Under the pieces are notes generated by a model. That model saw only the letters and a list, made by a program, of their open reading frames with translations. It was not told the origin of the DNA and searched no databases. DNA of 36,494 nt. Source: an uncultured Subdoligranulum sp. Lineage in GTDB: Bacteria > Bacillota_A > Clostridia > Oscillospirales > Ruminococcaceae. Both the position numbers and the translations under genes were made by a program. Below, piece after piece: positions 8,118-15,787 of the stretch (its first letter is position 1; each line of letters opens with the position of its first letter). Location of the stretch: assembly GCF_937890665.1 (NCBI RefSeq), contig NZ_CALADU010000183.1, forward strand, positions 1 through 36,494, in the 5' to 3' direction.

Positions 8118-8146
8118 ATTCTAACACACTTTGTCTACTGCGACAA
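8118..8146 (-). promoter_or_regulatory. promoter of minD-mgsA
   Basis: On the minus strand TTGTCG (8146-8141), a 17-base spacer and TAGAAT (8123-8118) with a TGn extension just before the -10. Its position implies a transcript beginning near 8111, downstream of the ATG at 8117, which supports the TTG start at 8063. Confidence 0.75.
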
Positions 8147-8216
8147 CTGGCTTTTTGATTAAAAAAAATTACGCATTTTTGAACGTTTTAACAACGAACT
8201 GTTTAGAATGATGTGT

Positions 8217-8239
8217 AAAAAATGGAGAAATCGCCCATT
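8217..8239 (-). terminator. possible weak terminator after mrdA
   Basis: On the minus strand a short stem AATGG/CCATT (8239-8235 with 8225-8221) is followed by TTTTTT. The stem is only five to six base pairs, so this is tentative. It lies 12 bases after the mrdA stop and before the separate minD promoter. Confidence 0.35.
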
Positions 8240-8250
8240 CATAAAACGTT

Positions 8251-10041
8251 TCAGCCAAAATACGCATCCAGCACGGACCGCAAGATGGGAGCTGCGTTAG
8301 ATCCGCCGCCGCCGTATTCCAGAACTACGGCCACCGCGATCTGGGGGTCATCTGCCGGGGCATAGCCGATCAGCACCGAATTGACGTAATGGCTGCCGTT
8401 GGGCAGGGTTTCGGCCCGTTGGGGACTGCCGGTTTTGGCCGCACAGACCACCGAGGCCTCCCGCAGTACCCGGGTCGTTTGCGCCATCCGCTTCATGCCG
8501 TCTCGGATGGGACCAAAAACGGTTTCGCCGCCCGCCACGGCTGTAAACTGGGGCTGGTACTGCCACACCGTTTCCCCGGTGGCGGTGTTTACAGCATGGT
8601 CGGCAAAATGCAGGGTGGGGCGCTGCCCGTTGTTGGCCAAGGTGGCGGCATAAACGGCCAACTGGGCAGGGGTCACGGCGGTGTTGCCTTGCCCGATGGC
8701 TGCCATCAGGGTCAGCCCGGCCTGATAGTTGTCGTCGCGGGACCAGGTCAAGCGACCTGCGGCTTCGTTGACTTCCACGCCGGTGGAGCTTGCCAGTCCC
8801 AACTGCTGGGCCATGGCGCTGAAGGTGTCCACTCCCAGACGCCGTCCTACATCGTAGAAGAAGATATTGCAGCTATGTTCCAATGCGGTGCGCAGGTCTA
8901 CCGGCCCGGCGTGGCCGTATTGCAGGCAGCCGGGCTGATACCCGCTGTAATAGAGATACCGTCCCGTACAGTTGACGGTATCGTTAGGGTCGAACTCCGC
9001 GGTCAGGGCGGCAGCCGCCACCGCAGGTTTGAAAGCGGACCCCGGCGCATACAGCCCTTGAAAGACCCGATCCAGCAAAGGAGCGGCGGGGTCGGCAGCC
9101 AAGGCGGCGTAGTCGGTGCGGTACTGGGTCAGGTCGTAGTTGGGCCAGTTGGCAGCGGCAAGGATTCCGCCGGTTTTCACATCTACCACGATGGCGGCCC
9201 CGGCAGTTGTTTCCCGTCCGCCGCCCGTTGCAGCGGTGGTCCGCAGCGTCTGGATCCGCTCCTCCAGCGCTTGCTGCAGGGCGGTTTGCAGCTTGGCGTC
9301 CAGCGTCAGCACCAGTGTGGCCCCCGGCGTAGGCGAGCTTTGCTGCACCGTGGTGCGCACCGCACCATCCAAACCGGTGTTGATGAGCAGTTGTCCGTCC
9401 TGCCCGCGCAGCAGGTCGTCATAGGCGGCCTCCAAGCCGCTTTGCCCCACAATGCTGTCCATAGCCAACCCTTTTTCTTGGGCGGCGGGCCATTGCTCGG
9501 CGGTGATCGGCCCCGTGAATCCCAGCGCATGGGGCAGCAGAGCGCCCTCCGGCCAGGTCCGCACGCCGCGGGCTGCCAGCCGCGCGGCACCGCTCTGCAC
9601 CAAACCGGCACGGTAGATAGCCGTCATCTGGTCGCTGCTCAGCGATTCCATGACCAACAGTTCCCCCGCCGAAACGGCAGAACAAAAGGCGGCAAGTTGT
9701 GTTTCCACATCCTTGCCGCCTGTAATGGCCTGCACTGTTTGTACGGTTTCCTGTAAATTGCTGCCCGGAGGTGCCGGGATCCGCAGATATAAGTCGTATA
9801 CGGTGGTATCTCGAGCCAGTACCACCCCGTTGCGGTCGGTGATCGCCCCTCGCGCCGCGTGCTGCTCCACGGTGTAACTGGCGGAGCTGGCTTCGGCCAA
9901 CTTTTCCGCGTAGTGGTCGGCCATGGCAAACTGCATCCAAGCCAGCCGCGCAAAAAACAGCACAAAGACGACGCAGCATAAAATCAGCAACACCGCGATG
10001 CGCCCCCGGCCGGTCGAGCGGCCGGTTTGTCGTTTTGCCAT
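8251..10041 (-). CDS. mrdA: penicillin-binding protein 2 (class B transpeptidase, elongation type)
   Basis: Cross-links peptidoglycan during lateral or peripheral wall growth. The 596-residue protein has a short cytoplasmic tail rich in basic residues, one membrane anchor near residues 14-36 (IAVLLILCCVVFVLFFARL), an N-terminal pedestal with the class B motif HAARGAITDRNGVVLA, and a transpeptidase domain. The catalytic motifs are SAFK with Ser335, SCN at 390-392, and KTG starting at K536. The ATG at 10041 has GGGAGGT. The gene follows mreC by 58 bases, the standard mreC-(mreD)-mrdA order but with no mreD between. PBP2 rather than the sporulation SpoVD type is favoured by the context and by the lack of a PASTA domain. 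Confidence 0.92.
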   Translation of the reverse strand: MAKRQTGRSTGRGRIAVLLILCCVVFVLFFARLAWMQFAMADHYAEKLAEASSASYTVEQHAARGAITDRNGVVLARDTTVYDLYLRIPAPPGSNLQETVQTVQAITGGKDVETQLAAFCSAVSAGELLVMESLSSDQMTAIYRAGLVQSGAARLAARGVRTWPEGALLPHALGFTGPITAEQWPAAQEKGLAMDSIVGQSGLEAAYDDLLRGQDGQLLINTGLDGAVRTTVQQSSPTPGATLVLTLDAKLQTALQQALEERIQTLRTTAATGGGRETTAGAAIVVDVKTGGILAAANWPNYDLTQYRTDYAALAADPAAPLLDRVFQGLYAPGSAFKPAVAAAALTAEFDPNDTVNCTGRYLYYSGYQPGCLQYGHAGPVDLRTALEHSCNIFFYDVGRRLGVDTFSAMAQQLGLASSTGVEVNEAAGRLTWSRDDNYQAGLTLMAAIGQGNTAVTPAQLAVYAATLANNGQRPTLHFADHAVNTATGETVWQYQPQFTAVAGGETVFGPIRDGMKRMAQTTRVLREASVVCAAKTGSPQRAETLPNGSHYVNSVLIGYAPADDPQIAVAVVLEYGGGGSNAAPILRSVLDAYFG

Positions 10042-10099
10042 GGTGCAACACCTCCCTGTATAGTATTCCCAGTATAGGCGATTTCTGTCGAAATGGCAA

Positions 10100-10804
10100 T
10101 CATTTTTTTACAAAAAACACCAGACTGTTCTGGTCGGCAGTATCCTGCAAAGCCGCAGAGGCCGTCAGTCCGTCGCCGTCAGGCTGCGGCGTTTCGGCCA
10201 GCGTACCCAGCCAATACCCACCGGGGGTGGTGACTACGGTGCCTGCCGGCAAGCCGCAGTCGGCGGGCAGACCGGTCAAAACCCAGCCGCCGTGCCGCGC
10301 CAACAACCCGGAAAAGTTGCCGGATAGTCCGGCGCAGGGGCTCTCCTCGGTGCCGGCAAAGGCGATTCGGCAGGTATCGTCTGGGCGGTTCTCCACCACA
10401 CGCCCTACATAACGCCCCTGCGGGTCCACCACGGCAGCTCCTTCCGCTGCCGTACAAGCCAGCGTGGCGCTATTGGGCTGCCGTGCTACCACCCGAGCGG
10501 GCTGCCAACTGCCCGTTACCCGCTGACTGTCCAGCAGCCTGCGCAGCGCTTCGTTTTCTGCCAAAGCGGCTTCAGCCGTAGCCAGTTGATGATGCAGGGC
10601 GGCATTCTGCTCGGTCAGGTCTGCCAGCCGCTCCTCATACCGAGGGGCAACGTGGGACGCCAAAAGCCGGTCCAGATAGCTCCACCCGGCAGGAAAGGCG
10701 GCTGCCAGCCAGGGCGCGCTCCCTAGGAGCAACAGTGCCGCTACGATTCCCACTCCCCAGCGCCAACGGCGCTTGGATTGGGCCAACTCCAAACCACCCC
10801 GCAT
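10100..10804 (-). CDS. mreC: rod shape-determining protein MreC
   Basis: A bitopic membrane protein that links the elongation machinery to PBP2. The protein (234 residues from ATG 10804) has a basic N terminus, one membrane segment (VGIVAALLLLGSAPWLAAAF, about residues 19-38), a coiled coil (EERLADLTEQNAALHHQL and on to LRRLLDSQ), and the two beta-barrel halves characteristic of MreC (ARVVARQPNSATLACTAAEGA; VVENRPDDTCRIAF). It is somewhat shorter than usual. The ATG at 10804 is eight bases from AGGGG; a GTG at 10813 and an ATG at 10810 are in frame but too close to that site. There is no mreB upstream: a divergent HAD gene starts at 10882. mrdA follows directly. Confidence 0.87.
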   Translation of the reverse strand: MRGGLELAQSKRRWRWGVGIVAALLLLGSAPWLAAAFPAGWSYLDRLLASHVAPRYEERLADLTEQNAALHHQLATAEAALAENEALRRLLDSQRVTGSWQPARVVARQPNSATLACTAAEGAAVVDPQGRYVGRVVENRPDDTCRIAFAGTEESPCAGLSGNFSGLLARHGGWVLTGLPADCGLPAGTVVTTPGGYWLGTLAETPQPDGDGLTASAALQDTADQNSLVFFVKK

Positions 10805-10831
10805 CTGCATCACCCCTGTTTACAATATGCC

Positions 10832-10861
10832 TTGCGGGAAGTCGGTAGACTTTGTTATAAT
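10832..10861 (+). promoter_or_regulatory. promoter of HAD phosphatase-glycosylase pair
   Basis: TTGCGG (10832-10837), 18-base spacer, perfect TATAAT (10856-10861), 20 bases before the ATG. The spacer carries a small inverted repeat, AAGTC-GGTA-GACTT (10839-10852), which could be an operator. Confidence 0.72.
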
Positions 10862-10881
10862 ACCCCCGGGAGGGAATTTTC

Positions 10882-11688
10882 ATGAAATATAAGCTGTTGC
10901 TTTTGGATATAGACGGTACGCTGCGCCCCGATGGCTGCGAGCGCATCCCGCGGGAAAACGCCGACGCAGTCAACGCCGTTCAGCGGGCCGGGGTGAAGAT
11001 CGCCATTGCCACCGGGCGGGGACGTACCGGTGTGGGTAAAGGACTGCTGCGCTCGGTAAAACCCGATTATTGGGTTTGCGCCGGGGGTGCCCAGTTGTTG
11101 GACGGTAAGGGCAATGAACTGGCGCTGCACCGCCTGACCAACGAGGAAATGTATGCGCTGGTAGACTTCTTTGAGGATTATGAGCTGCCGCTGCGCTTCA
11201 CATTCCATGACGCAAACTATGCCTATCTGGGATATGAAACGTTTATGGAGCGGGAAAAAGCCAAGAATCTGCATAACAACATCGTGGACGGCGAAGATCA
11301 GGACCACCATTTGGTGGAAATGCCTTTCGGCGCCTTCGGGTTCGCGCCCCGGGAACGGGCCGAACAGTTCCAGCAAAAGTATGGGTATCTGGGCCTGCAA
11401 TTTCTCTACTCCTATCCCGGCAGCAACGGCTGTGACATCGCCCAGACCGGGGTGGACAAAGGGCGGGGCCTGTGCGAACTGGCCCAGTTGGCGGGCCTGA
11501 CCCCGGCGGACTGTGTGGCGGTAGGCGATGGCGACAATGACGTGTCCATGCTGCAAGCCGCCGGACTAGGCATTTCGATGGCCAACGGCAGCGCAGCGGC
11601 TAAGGCGGCTGCCGACTGTGTGGGACCGGATGCTGCGCCCTTCGGGGTGGCGGAACTCTGCCGCCGCTTGTGGCCGGAGGCTTTTTAA
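10882..11688 (+). CDS. HAD-superfamily hydrolase, Cof type (IIB)
   Basis: A sugar- or nucleotide-phosphate phosphatase of the Cof/YwpJ group. The 268-residue protein has the nucleophile motif LLLLDIDGTLRPDG (D9, D11), motif II in AIATGRG, a C2-type cap in the middle, and the C-terminal GDGDNDVSMLQAAGLGISMANG metal-binding and signature region. The ATG at 10882 has GGGAGGG seven bases upstream and a good promoter. The glycosylase gene begins one base after the stop. The substrate cannot be read from sequence; members of this family are often promiscuous. Confidence 0.9.
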   Translation: MKYKLLLLDIDGTLRPDGCERIPRENADAVNAVQRAGVKIAIATGRGRTGVGKGLLRSVKPDYWVCAGGAQLLDGKGNELALHRLTNEEMYALVDFFEDYELPLRFTFHDANYAYLGYETFMEREKAKNLHNNIVDGEDQDHHLVEMPFGAFGFAPRERAEQFQQKYGYLGLQFLYSYPGSNGCDIAQTGVDKGRGLCELAQLAGLTPADCVAVGDGDNDVSMLQAAGLGISMANGSAAAKAAADCVGPDAAPFGVAELCRRLWPEAF

Positions 11689-11689
11689 G

Positions 11690-12220
11690 ATGGCGGTGAC
11701 CAAGGCCGCCTACACCCATGTGGGGCCGGGGCTGCCACCGCTGCATGGGACGCAGGCCGGGGCACTGATTCTGGGCAGTTTTCCCAGCCCCAAAAGCCGG
11801 GAACAGGGGTTCTTTTATGGGCATCCGCAGAACCGATTCTGGCCGCTGATGGCCGCGATTACCGGGGAAGCACCCCCTGCTTGGGACGACTTGGAAGCCA
11901 AAAAGGCCATCATCCTGCGCCATCATCTGGCGGTGTGGGATACCATCGGCGCCTGCGATATTCGGGGTGCATCCGATGCGTCCATCCGCAATGTGGAGCC
12001 CAACGATGTGGCGGCGCTGATCCGTCAGTTGGGGGTACAGGCGGTGTTCTGCAATGGGGCGGCGTCGGGCCGGGTGTATGCCCGGTATGCCCAGCCGCTG
12101 ACCGGATTGCCTGCCACCGTTTTGCCCAGTACCAGCCCAGCCAATGCGGCGTGGTCGATGGAAAAACTGCGGCAGGCATGGGGAACGGCGTTAGCACCTT
12201 TTTTACAACTGCACGGTTGA
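11690..12220 (+). CDS. DNA-deoxyinosine/uracil glycosylase, family 6-like (hypoxanthine-DNA glycosylase)
   Basis: Removes deaminated purines (hypoxanthine) or uracil from DNA to start base-excision repair. The 176-residue protein begins with the family motif LILGSFPSPKSREQGFF followed by YGHPQNRFWPLM (residues about 26-54), where the Asn before RFW is characteristic of family 6 UDGs, and has the late motif LPSTSPANA. The ATG at 11690 is preceded by GGAGG within the HAD gene, with only one base between the genes, so translation is coupled. The promoter of the next operon overlaps its stop codon. Distinguishing hypoxanthine from uracil activity needs an assay. Confidence 0.85.
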   Translation: MAVTKAAYTHVGPGLPPLHGTQAGALILGSFPSPKSREQGFFYGHPQNRFWPLMAAITGEAPPAWDDLEAKKAIILRHHLAVWDTIGACDIRGASDASIRNVEPNDVAALIRQLGVQAVFCNGAASGRVYARYAQPLTGLPATVLPSTSPANAAWSMEKLRQAWGTALAPFLQLHG

Positions 12221-12245
12221 AACAAAGCGGTTTTTGTTCTATAAT
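12217..12245 (+). promoter_or_regulatory. promoter of the xpaC-telA operon
   Basis: TTGAAA (12217-12222) overlapping the glycosylase stop codon, 17-base spacer, perfect TATAAT (12240-12245). It lies 33 bases before the xpaC ATG. Confidence 0.85.
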
Positions 12246-12278
12246 AGGTCTATTATTTCATCAGGAGGAAAAGGCGCC

Positions 12279-12908
12279 ATGAGCAAATGGGAGGAAAAGC
12301 AGGTCCGCCCGGTTTTGCCGCTGTATTTGGCGGCTTTGGCATGGCCGGTGGCCTCGCTGTTATTCCCGCCCTACACGGTGGGCAATCTGGCCATTGTGGC
12401 AGTGAGCAGTGCGGTGGTCTATCTGGTTGCCCGGCGTTTGTGCCCCATGCGGGTAGTGCGCACGCTGGTACCCTATGCCACCGGCAGCGAGGAAGTGGAT
12501 GCTATGCTCAATGGCATCACGGCCAATCTGGATGCGCTGCATGCCTTGAATGACGCCATCCCCGATACACAACTTTCCCGGGCGATGGACCGGATGGAGA
12601 AAGCCGGCCGCAGCATTGTTTCGGTGGTGGAAGGTGCCCCCGATAAGGCGCGGCAGATCGACCGTTTTGCGCGGTATTATCTGCCAGAGGTGGTCAAGCT
12701 GATGAGCGCCTATGCCAATTTGGAGAAAAACGGTGTCCGGGGCGAAAACGCCGAACAGATCCTCACCGATCTGCGCCGTAACGCCGACACCACCGCCAAG
12801 GCGTTTGAAAATCAGCTGGATGCACTGTACAGTGCGGAAGCAATGGATATTTCTACCGACATTGAAGTGCTGGACAGCATTTTGAAAAGTCAAAACTTGA
12901 CCAAATAA
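12279..12908 (+). CDS. xpaC: XpaC-family (5-bromo-4-chloroindolyl phosphate hydrolysis) membrane protein
   Basis: XpaC proteins are found with TelA in many Firmicutes and are associated with envelope stress and resistance; the molecular role is not established. The 209-residue protein has two closely spaced hydrophobic segments (residues about 14-32 and 35-50) and then a soluble helical domain with the family features SRAMDRMEKAGRSIV, FARYYLPEVVKLMSAY and a C-terminal MDISTDIEVLDSILK. The ATG at 12279 has AGGAGG. It is the first gene of a four-gene operon with telA, a LemA-like gene and a TPM-domain gene. A paralogue with extra N-terminal segments is at 17962-19212; the shared block is obvious by eye (YYLP...LKL/VKLM...AF E.QLD.L). 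Confidence 0.85.
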   Translation: MSKWEEKQVRPVLPLYLAALAWPVASLLFPPYTVGNLAIVAVSSAVVYLVARRLCPMRVVRTLVPYATGSEEVDAMLNGITANLDALHALNDAIPDTQLSRAMDRMEKAGRSIVSVVEGAPDKARQIDRFARYYLPEVVKLMSAYANLEKNGVRGENAEQILTDLRRNADTTAKAFENQLDALYSAEAMDISTDIEVLDSILKSQNLTK

Positions 12909-12938
12909 TGATGAAAGATGAGAAAGGATGGAACTCCT

Positions 12939-14114
12939 ATGGCTGACCTGAGCAAGGAATTGGATCTGAACGTGCCCGCAGCCCCCAGCCTGACGCTGGA
13001 TGCAACCCCGAGCCTGACGCTTGACCCCACCGCAGAAGAGAAGGCGGTAGAAGAGGCCAAGCAGGCGGAACCGGTCAAGGTGGAAGATACGCCGCTGAGC
13101 CCGGAAGAGCAGAAGATGGTGGACGACTTTGCCGAGAAGATCGACATCACCAACTCCCAGATGGTGCTGCAGTACGGTGCGGCCAGCCAGAAGAAACTCA
13201 GTGATTTTTCCGAGACCGCCCTTTCCCGGGTCAAGACCAAAGACATGGGGGAGACCGGGGACCTGATCACCGGGCTGATCGCGGAGCTGCAAGGCTTTGA
13301 CGCCACCGCCGAACAGCCCAAAGGCATCTTCGGCTTCTTCAAGAAGGCGGGCAACAACATCGAGCAGCTCAAGACCCGCTACGAGAGCGCCGACAAAAAT
13401 GTGGAGCGCATCCGTGCCCAGTTGGAGGATCATCAGGTCACCCTGATGAAGGATATCACCATGCTGGATAAGATGTATCAGCTCAACTTGGTTTATTTCA
13501 AAGAGCTGACCATGTATATTCTGGCGGGCAAGAAAAAGCTGGCCGCCGTGCGCAGCAACGAGCTGAAAGCTGCGCAGGAGAAAGCCCAGCGTACCCAGCT
13601 GCCCGAGGATGCGCAGGCAGCCCGAGATCTGGCGGACTTGTGCGACCGGTTTGAGAAAAAGCTCTACGATCTGGAACTGACCCGCAATGTTTCCATCCAG
13701 ATGGGACCGCAGATTCGGCTGATCCAGTCCAACGATACGATGATGGCGGAAAAGATCCAGACCACCATCGTCAACACCATTCCGCTGTGGAAAAACCAGA
13801 TGGTGCTGGCATTGGGCATTGCCCATAGTCAGGAGGCTATGAAGGCCGAGCGGGCGGTGACCGACGCCACCAACGAATTGCTCAAGCGCAACGCCGCTAC
13901 CCTCAAGCAGGGCACCATCGACATTGCCAAGGAGTCGGAGCGGGGCATCGTGGACATCGAGACGCTGCAGCAGACCAACAAGCAGCTCATCGAAACGCTG
14001 GATGAACTGAACAAGATCCGCGCCGACGGCAAAGCCAAGCGGGCCAATGCCGAGCAGGAACTGGGCCGCATCGAAGGCGAATTGCGCGCCAAATTGCTGG
14101 AGATCAACGCCTGA
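12939..14114 (+). CDS. telA: toxic anion resistance protein TelA family
   Basis: TelA homologues were first linked to tellurite resistance and now also to tolerance of cell-wall antibiotics and bacteriocins; the mechanism is unknown. The 391-residue protein is soluble, strongly helical and charged, with family features including FGFFKKAGNNIEQLKTRYES, LEDHQVTLMKDITMLDKMY, a GPQIRLIQSNDTMMAEKIQ core, VNTIPLWKNQM and a C-terminal ETLQQTNKQLIETLDE. The N terminus carries a short repeated PSLTLD element. The ATG at 12939 has AAAGGATGG. It lies 30 bases after xpaC and 35 bases before the LemA-like gene. Cytoplasmic location is expected because there is no signal or membrane segment. Confidence 0.92.
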   Translation: MADLSKELDLNVPAAPSLTLDATPSLTLDPTAEEKAVEEAKQAEPVKVEDTPLSPEEQKMVDDFAEKIDITNSQMVLQYGAASQKKLSDFSETALSRVKTKDMGETGDLITGLIAELQGFDATAEQPKGIFGFFKKAGNNIEQLKTRYESADKNVERIRAQLEDHQVTLMKDITMLDKMYQLNLVYFKELTMYILAGKKKLAAVRSNELKAAQEKAQRTQLPEDAQAARDLADLCDRFEKKLYDLELTRNVSIQMGPQIRLIQSNDTMMAEKIQTTIVNTIPLWKNQMVLALGIAHSQEAMKAERAVTDATNELLKRNAATLKQGTIDIAKESERGIVDIETLQQTNKQLIETLDELNKIRADGKAKRANAEQELGRIEGELRAKLLEINA

Positions 14115-14149
14115 CCGCTTAGGCGGCCCATCGCAGCAGAGGAGCTGTC

Positions 14150-14821
14150 ATGCAACTCGAACAACAGGAAACTTTTGTCATCCACGGTCCCCAGCTGGAA
14201 GTGCTGGGCGAAGTGGAAACCAAACTGCCGCCGCCGGCCAAAAAACGTCCCACGGCAGTACTGGCCCTTGTGGTCTTGGCGCTGGTGTCGGTGTTCGGCA
14301 TCGGCGGTGCGCGGCTGAAAGGGCTGCGCAGCCGCACAGCTCAGATCTATACGACCCAGCAGGATGAATATGGCCACAGCATACAGGGGGACTTTGCCAC
14401 CCAGACCGACGCGGCTGCCAGCCTGATCCGGGTGGCCTCCAACGTGCTGGGGGAGGCGGATGCCGATGTACAGGCCGCACAGGCGGCGCTGGACCGTTGG
14501 AATGCCGAGGCGGACGCAGCCCAGCCGGCAGTGCAGTATAGCTGCAACACCACGTTGGTAGGGGCGGTGGACCTTTTGTACACCGCGGCTGCCGATACGG
14601 CTGATGCCAAAACCAAAGGACAGTTGGACGACCTGTACGATAGTTTCACGTCGGCACAGGCGACCATCCAACGGGCGGCAGCCGAGTATAACACGCAGGC
14701 TGAGGCCTACAACGAGACGGTTTCGGGCTTCCCCGCTAAGGTGCTTGCGGGCTTGTGGGATGCAGGTACGCTGCAGACCTTCGCCCCCAGCGATGGAGGA
14801 ACCGTAACCACAGGAACTTGA
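14150..14821 (+). CDS. LemA-like membrane-anchored helical protein
   Basis: The 223-residue protein has a cytoplasmic N terminus of about 38 residues, one membrane segment (TAVLALVVLALVSVFGIGG, residues about 40-58) and a long helical outer domain. The end, AEAYNETVSGFPAKVLAGLW, closely follows the LemA family ending (YN..V..FP..L.A...), which is the main basis for the call; the central part is divergent. LemA proteins commonly neighbour TPM-domain proteins, as here: the TPM gene starts 14 bases downstream. The ATG at 14150 has GAGGAG upstream. LemA function is unknown. The longer N terminus is unusual for LemA, which normally begins at the membrane segment. Confidence 0.72.
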   Translation: MQLEQQETFVIHGPQLEVLGEVETKLPPPAKKRPTAVLALVVLALVSVFGIGGARLKGLRSRTAQIYTTQQDEYGHSIQGDFATQTDAAASLIRVASNVLGEADADVQAAQAALDRWNAEADAAQPAVQYSCNTTLVGAVDLLYTAAADTADAKTKGQLDDLYDSFTSAQATIQRAAAEYNTQAEAYNETVSGFPAKVLAGLWDAGTLQTFAPSDGGTVTTGT

Positions 14822-14835
14822 AGAGGAAACAGGAC

Positions 14836-15774
14836 ATGCAAAGATACCTTCGCCGCATCGCGGCCACCGCCGCGGCGTTCTGCCTGCTGGCGGTGACGGC
14901 GCTCCCGGCGTTGGCGGCGCCGGAGTTGGACCCCAACACCGCCGTCAACGACTATGCCAATATCCTTTCCTCCGACACGGAGGAGTATGTAGAGGGCCTT
15001 TCGGTGGCGCTGCAAAACACCTGCGGCGCGCAGATCGGCGTATATACCACCGAGTACATCGGCAATTCCACCATGGAAGGGTACGCCTATGACGTGCTGA
15101 ATGCATGGGGACTGGGGTCTGCCGATAAGGACAACGGTGTGTTGCTGCTGCTGGTGCCGGGGGAGGATGACTACTTTGTGACCCGTGGCGCTGGATTGGA
15201 GACCCAGCTCCCCATCAGCAAACTGGGCACCATTTTAGACGAAGATCTGGAACCCAACTGGGTCAAGCAGGACTATGATACCGGCACCCAGCAGACGGTG
15301 CGGGCCATTGCCGAGGAACTGTGTACCATCTACGGCATTCCGGTTTCCACGCTGGACAATGCCGCACAGGCTCCGGCTCCGCAGCAGAGGGGAGGCATCA
15401 GCTTTGTGACGGTGCTTTTGATTGTTTTTGCCGTGCTGTTGGTCATCGCATTGCTGGCCAGCCTGACCCGGCCCCGGGGCTCTGGGCCCCGTCCGCCTCG
15501 TGGCGGTGGGGTTGCCAACGGTCTGTTCTGGTACAGCTTGGGCCGTGCATCCCGGCCGCGCCGTCCTCGGCGCCCGCCGCCGCCCCCGCCCGGTTTTGGT
15601 CCGGGCCCCGGCGGCTTTGGCGGTCCTCGTCCGGGTGGTCCTCGTCCCGGTGGTTTCGGAGGTGCTCCTCGTCCGCCGCGTGGCGGTGGTTTCGGCGGGG
15701 CAGGCCGTTCCGGCGGTGGATTCCGTCCGGGGGGCGGTTCCAGCCGCGGCGGCGGTGTAGGACGTCGCCATTAA
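14836..15774 (+). CDS. TPM-domain (YgcG/Psb32-type) membrane protein with Gly/Arg/Pro-rich tail
   Basis: Exported, membrane-bound protein of unknown function. The 312-residue protein has a clear signal peptide (RRIAATAAAFCLLAVTALPA, cleavage expected after ALA near residue 27), a TPM domain at about 30-165 (VNDYANILSSDTEEYVEGL, GVYTTEYIGNSTMEGYA, DKDNGVLLLLVPGED), one membrane segment near 185-210, and a cytoplasmic tail of about 100 residues that is almost entirely Gly, Arg and Pro, ending in GGGVGRRH. Short Gly-rich tails are common in this family, but the arginine content and length here stand out. It ends the xpaC-telA-lemA operon and is followed by a terminator at 15788. Confidence 0.85.
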   Translation: MQRYLRRIAATAAAFCLLAVTALPALAAPELDPNTAVNDYANILSSDTEEYVEGLSVALQNTCGAQIGVYTTEYIGNSTMEGYAYDVLNAWGLGSADKDNGVLLLLVPGEDDYFVTRGAGLETQLPISKLGTILDEDLEPNWVKQDYDTGTQQTVRAIAEELCTIYGIPVSTLDNAAQAPAPQQRGGISFVTVLLIVFAVLLVIALLASLTRPRGSGPRPPRGGGVANGLFWYSLGRASRPRRPRRPPPPPPGFGPGPGGFGGPRPGGPRPGGFGGAPRPPRGGGFGGAGRSGGGFRPGGGSSRGGGVGRRH

Positions 15775-15787
15775 GTCGTGTCGTTTG

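Noticed and set aside
8185..8250. AACGTT-containing palindromic sites (possible catabolite-repression or ECF -35 elements) between mrdA and minD
   Set aside because: The spacing does not fit a cre site, and the TGAAACG element on the minus strand lacks a CGTC at 16 bases.
8389..9756. A 455-codon plus-strand frame opposite mrdA
   Set aside because: Antisense to PBP2, whose three active-site motifs are all intact on the minus strand. The product is Gly/Gln-rich with no domain.
12360..13826. A 488-codon minus-strand frame opposite xpaC and telA
   Set aside because: It spans two real plus-strand genes and their intergenic region, has His/Gln/Gly-rich composition typical of antisense shadows, and no start signals.
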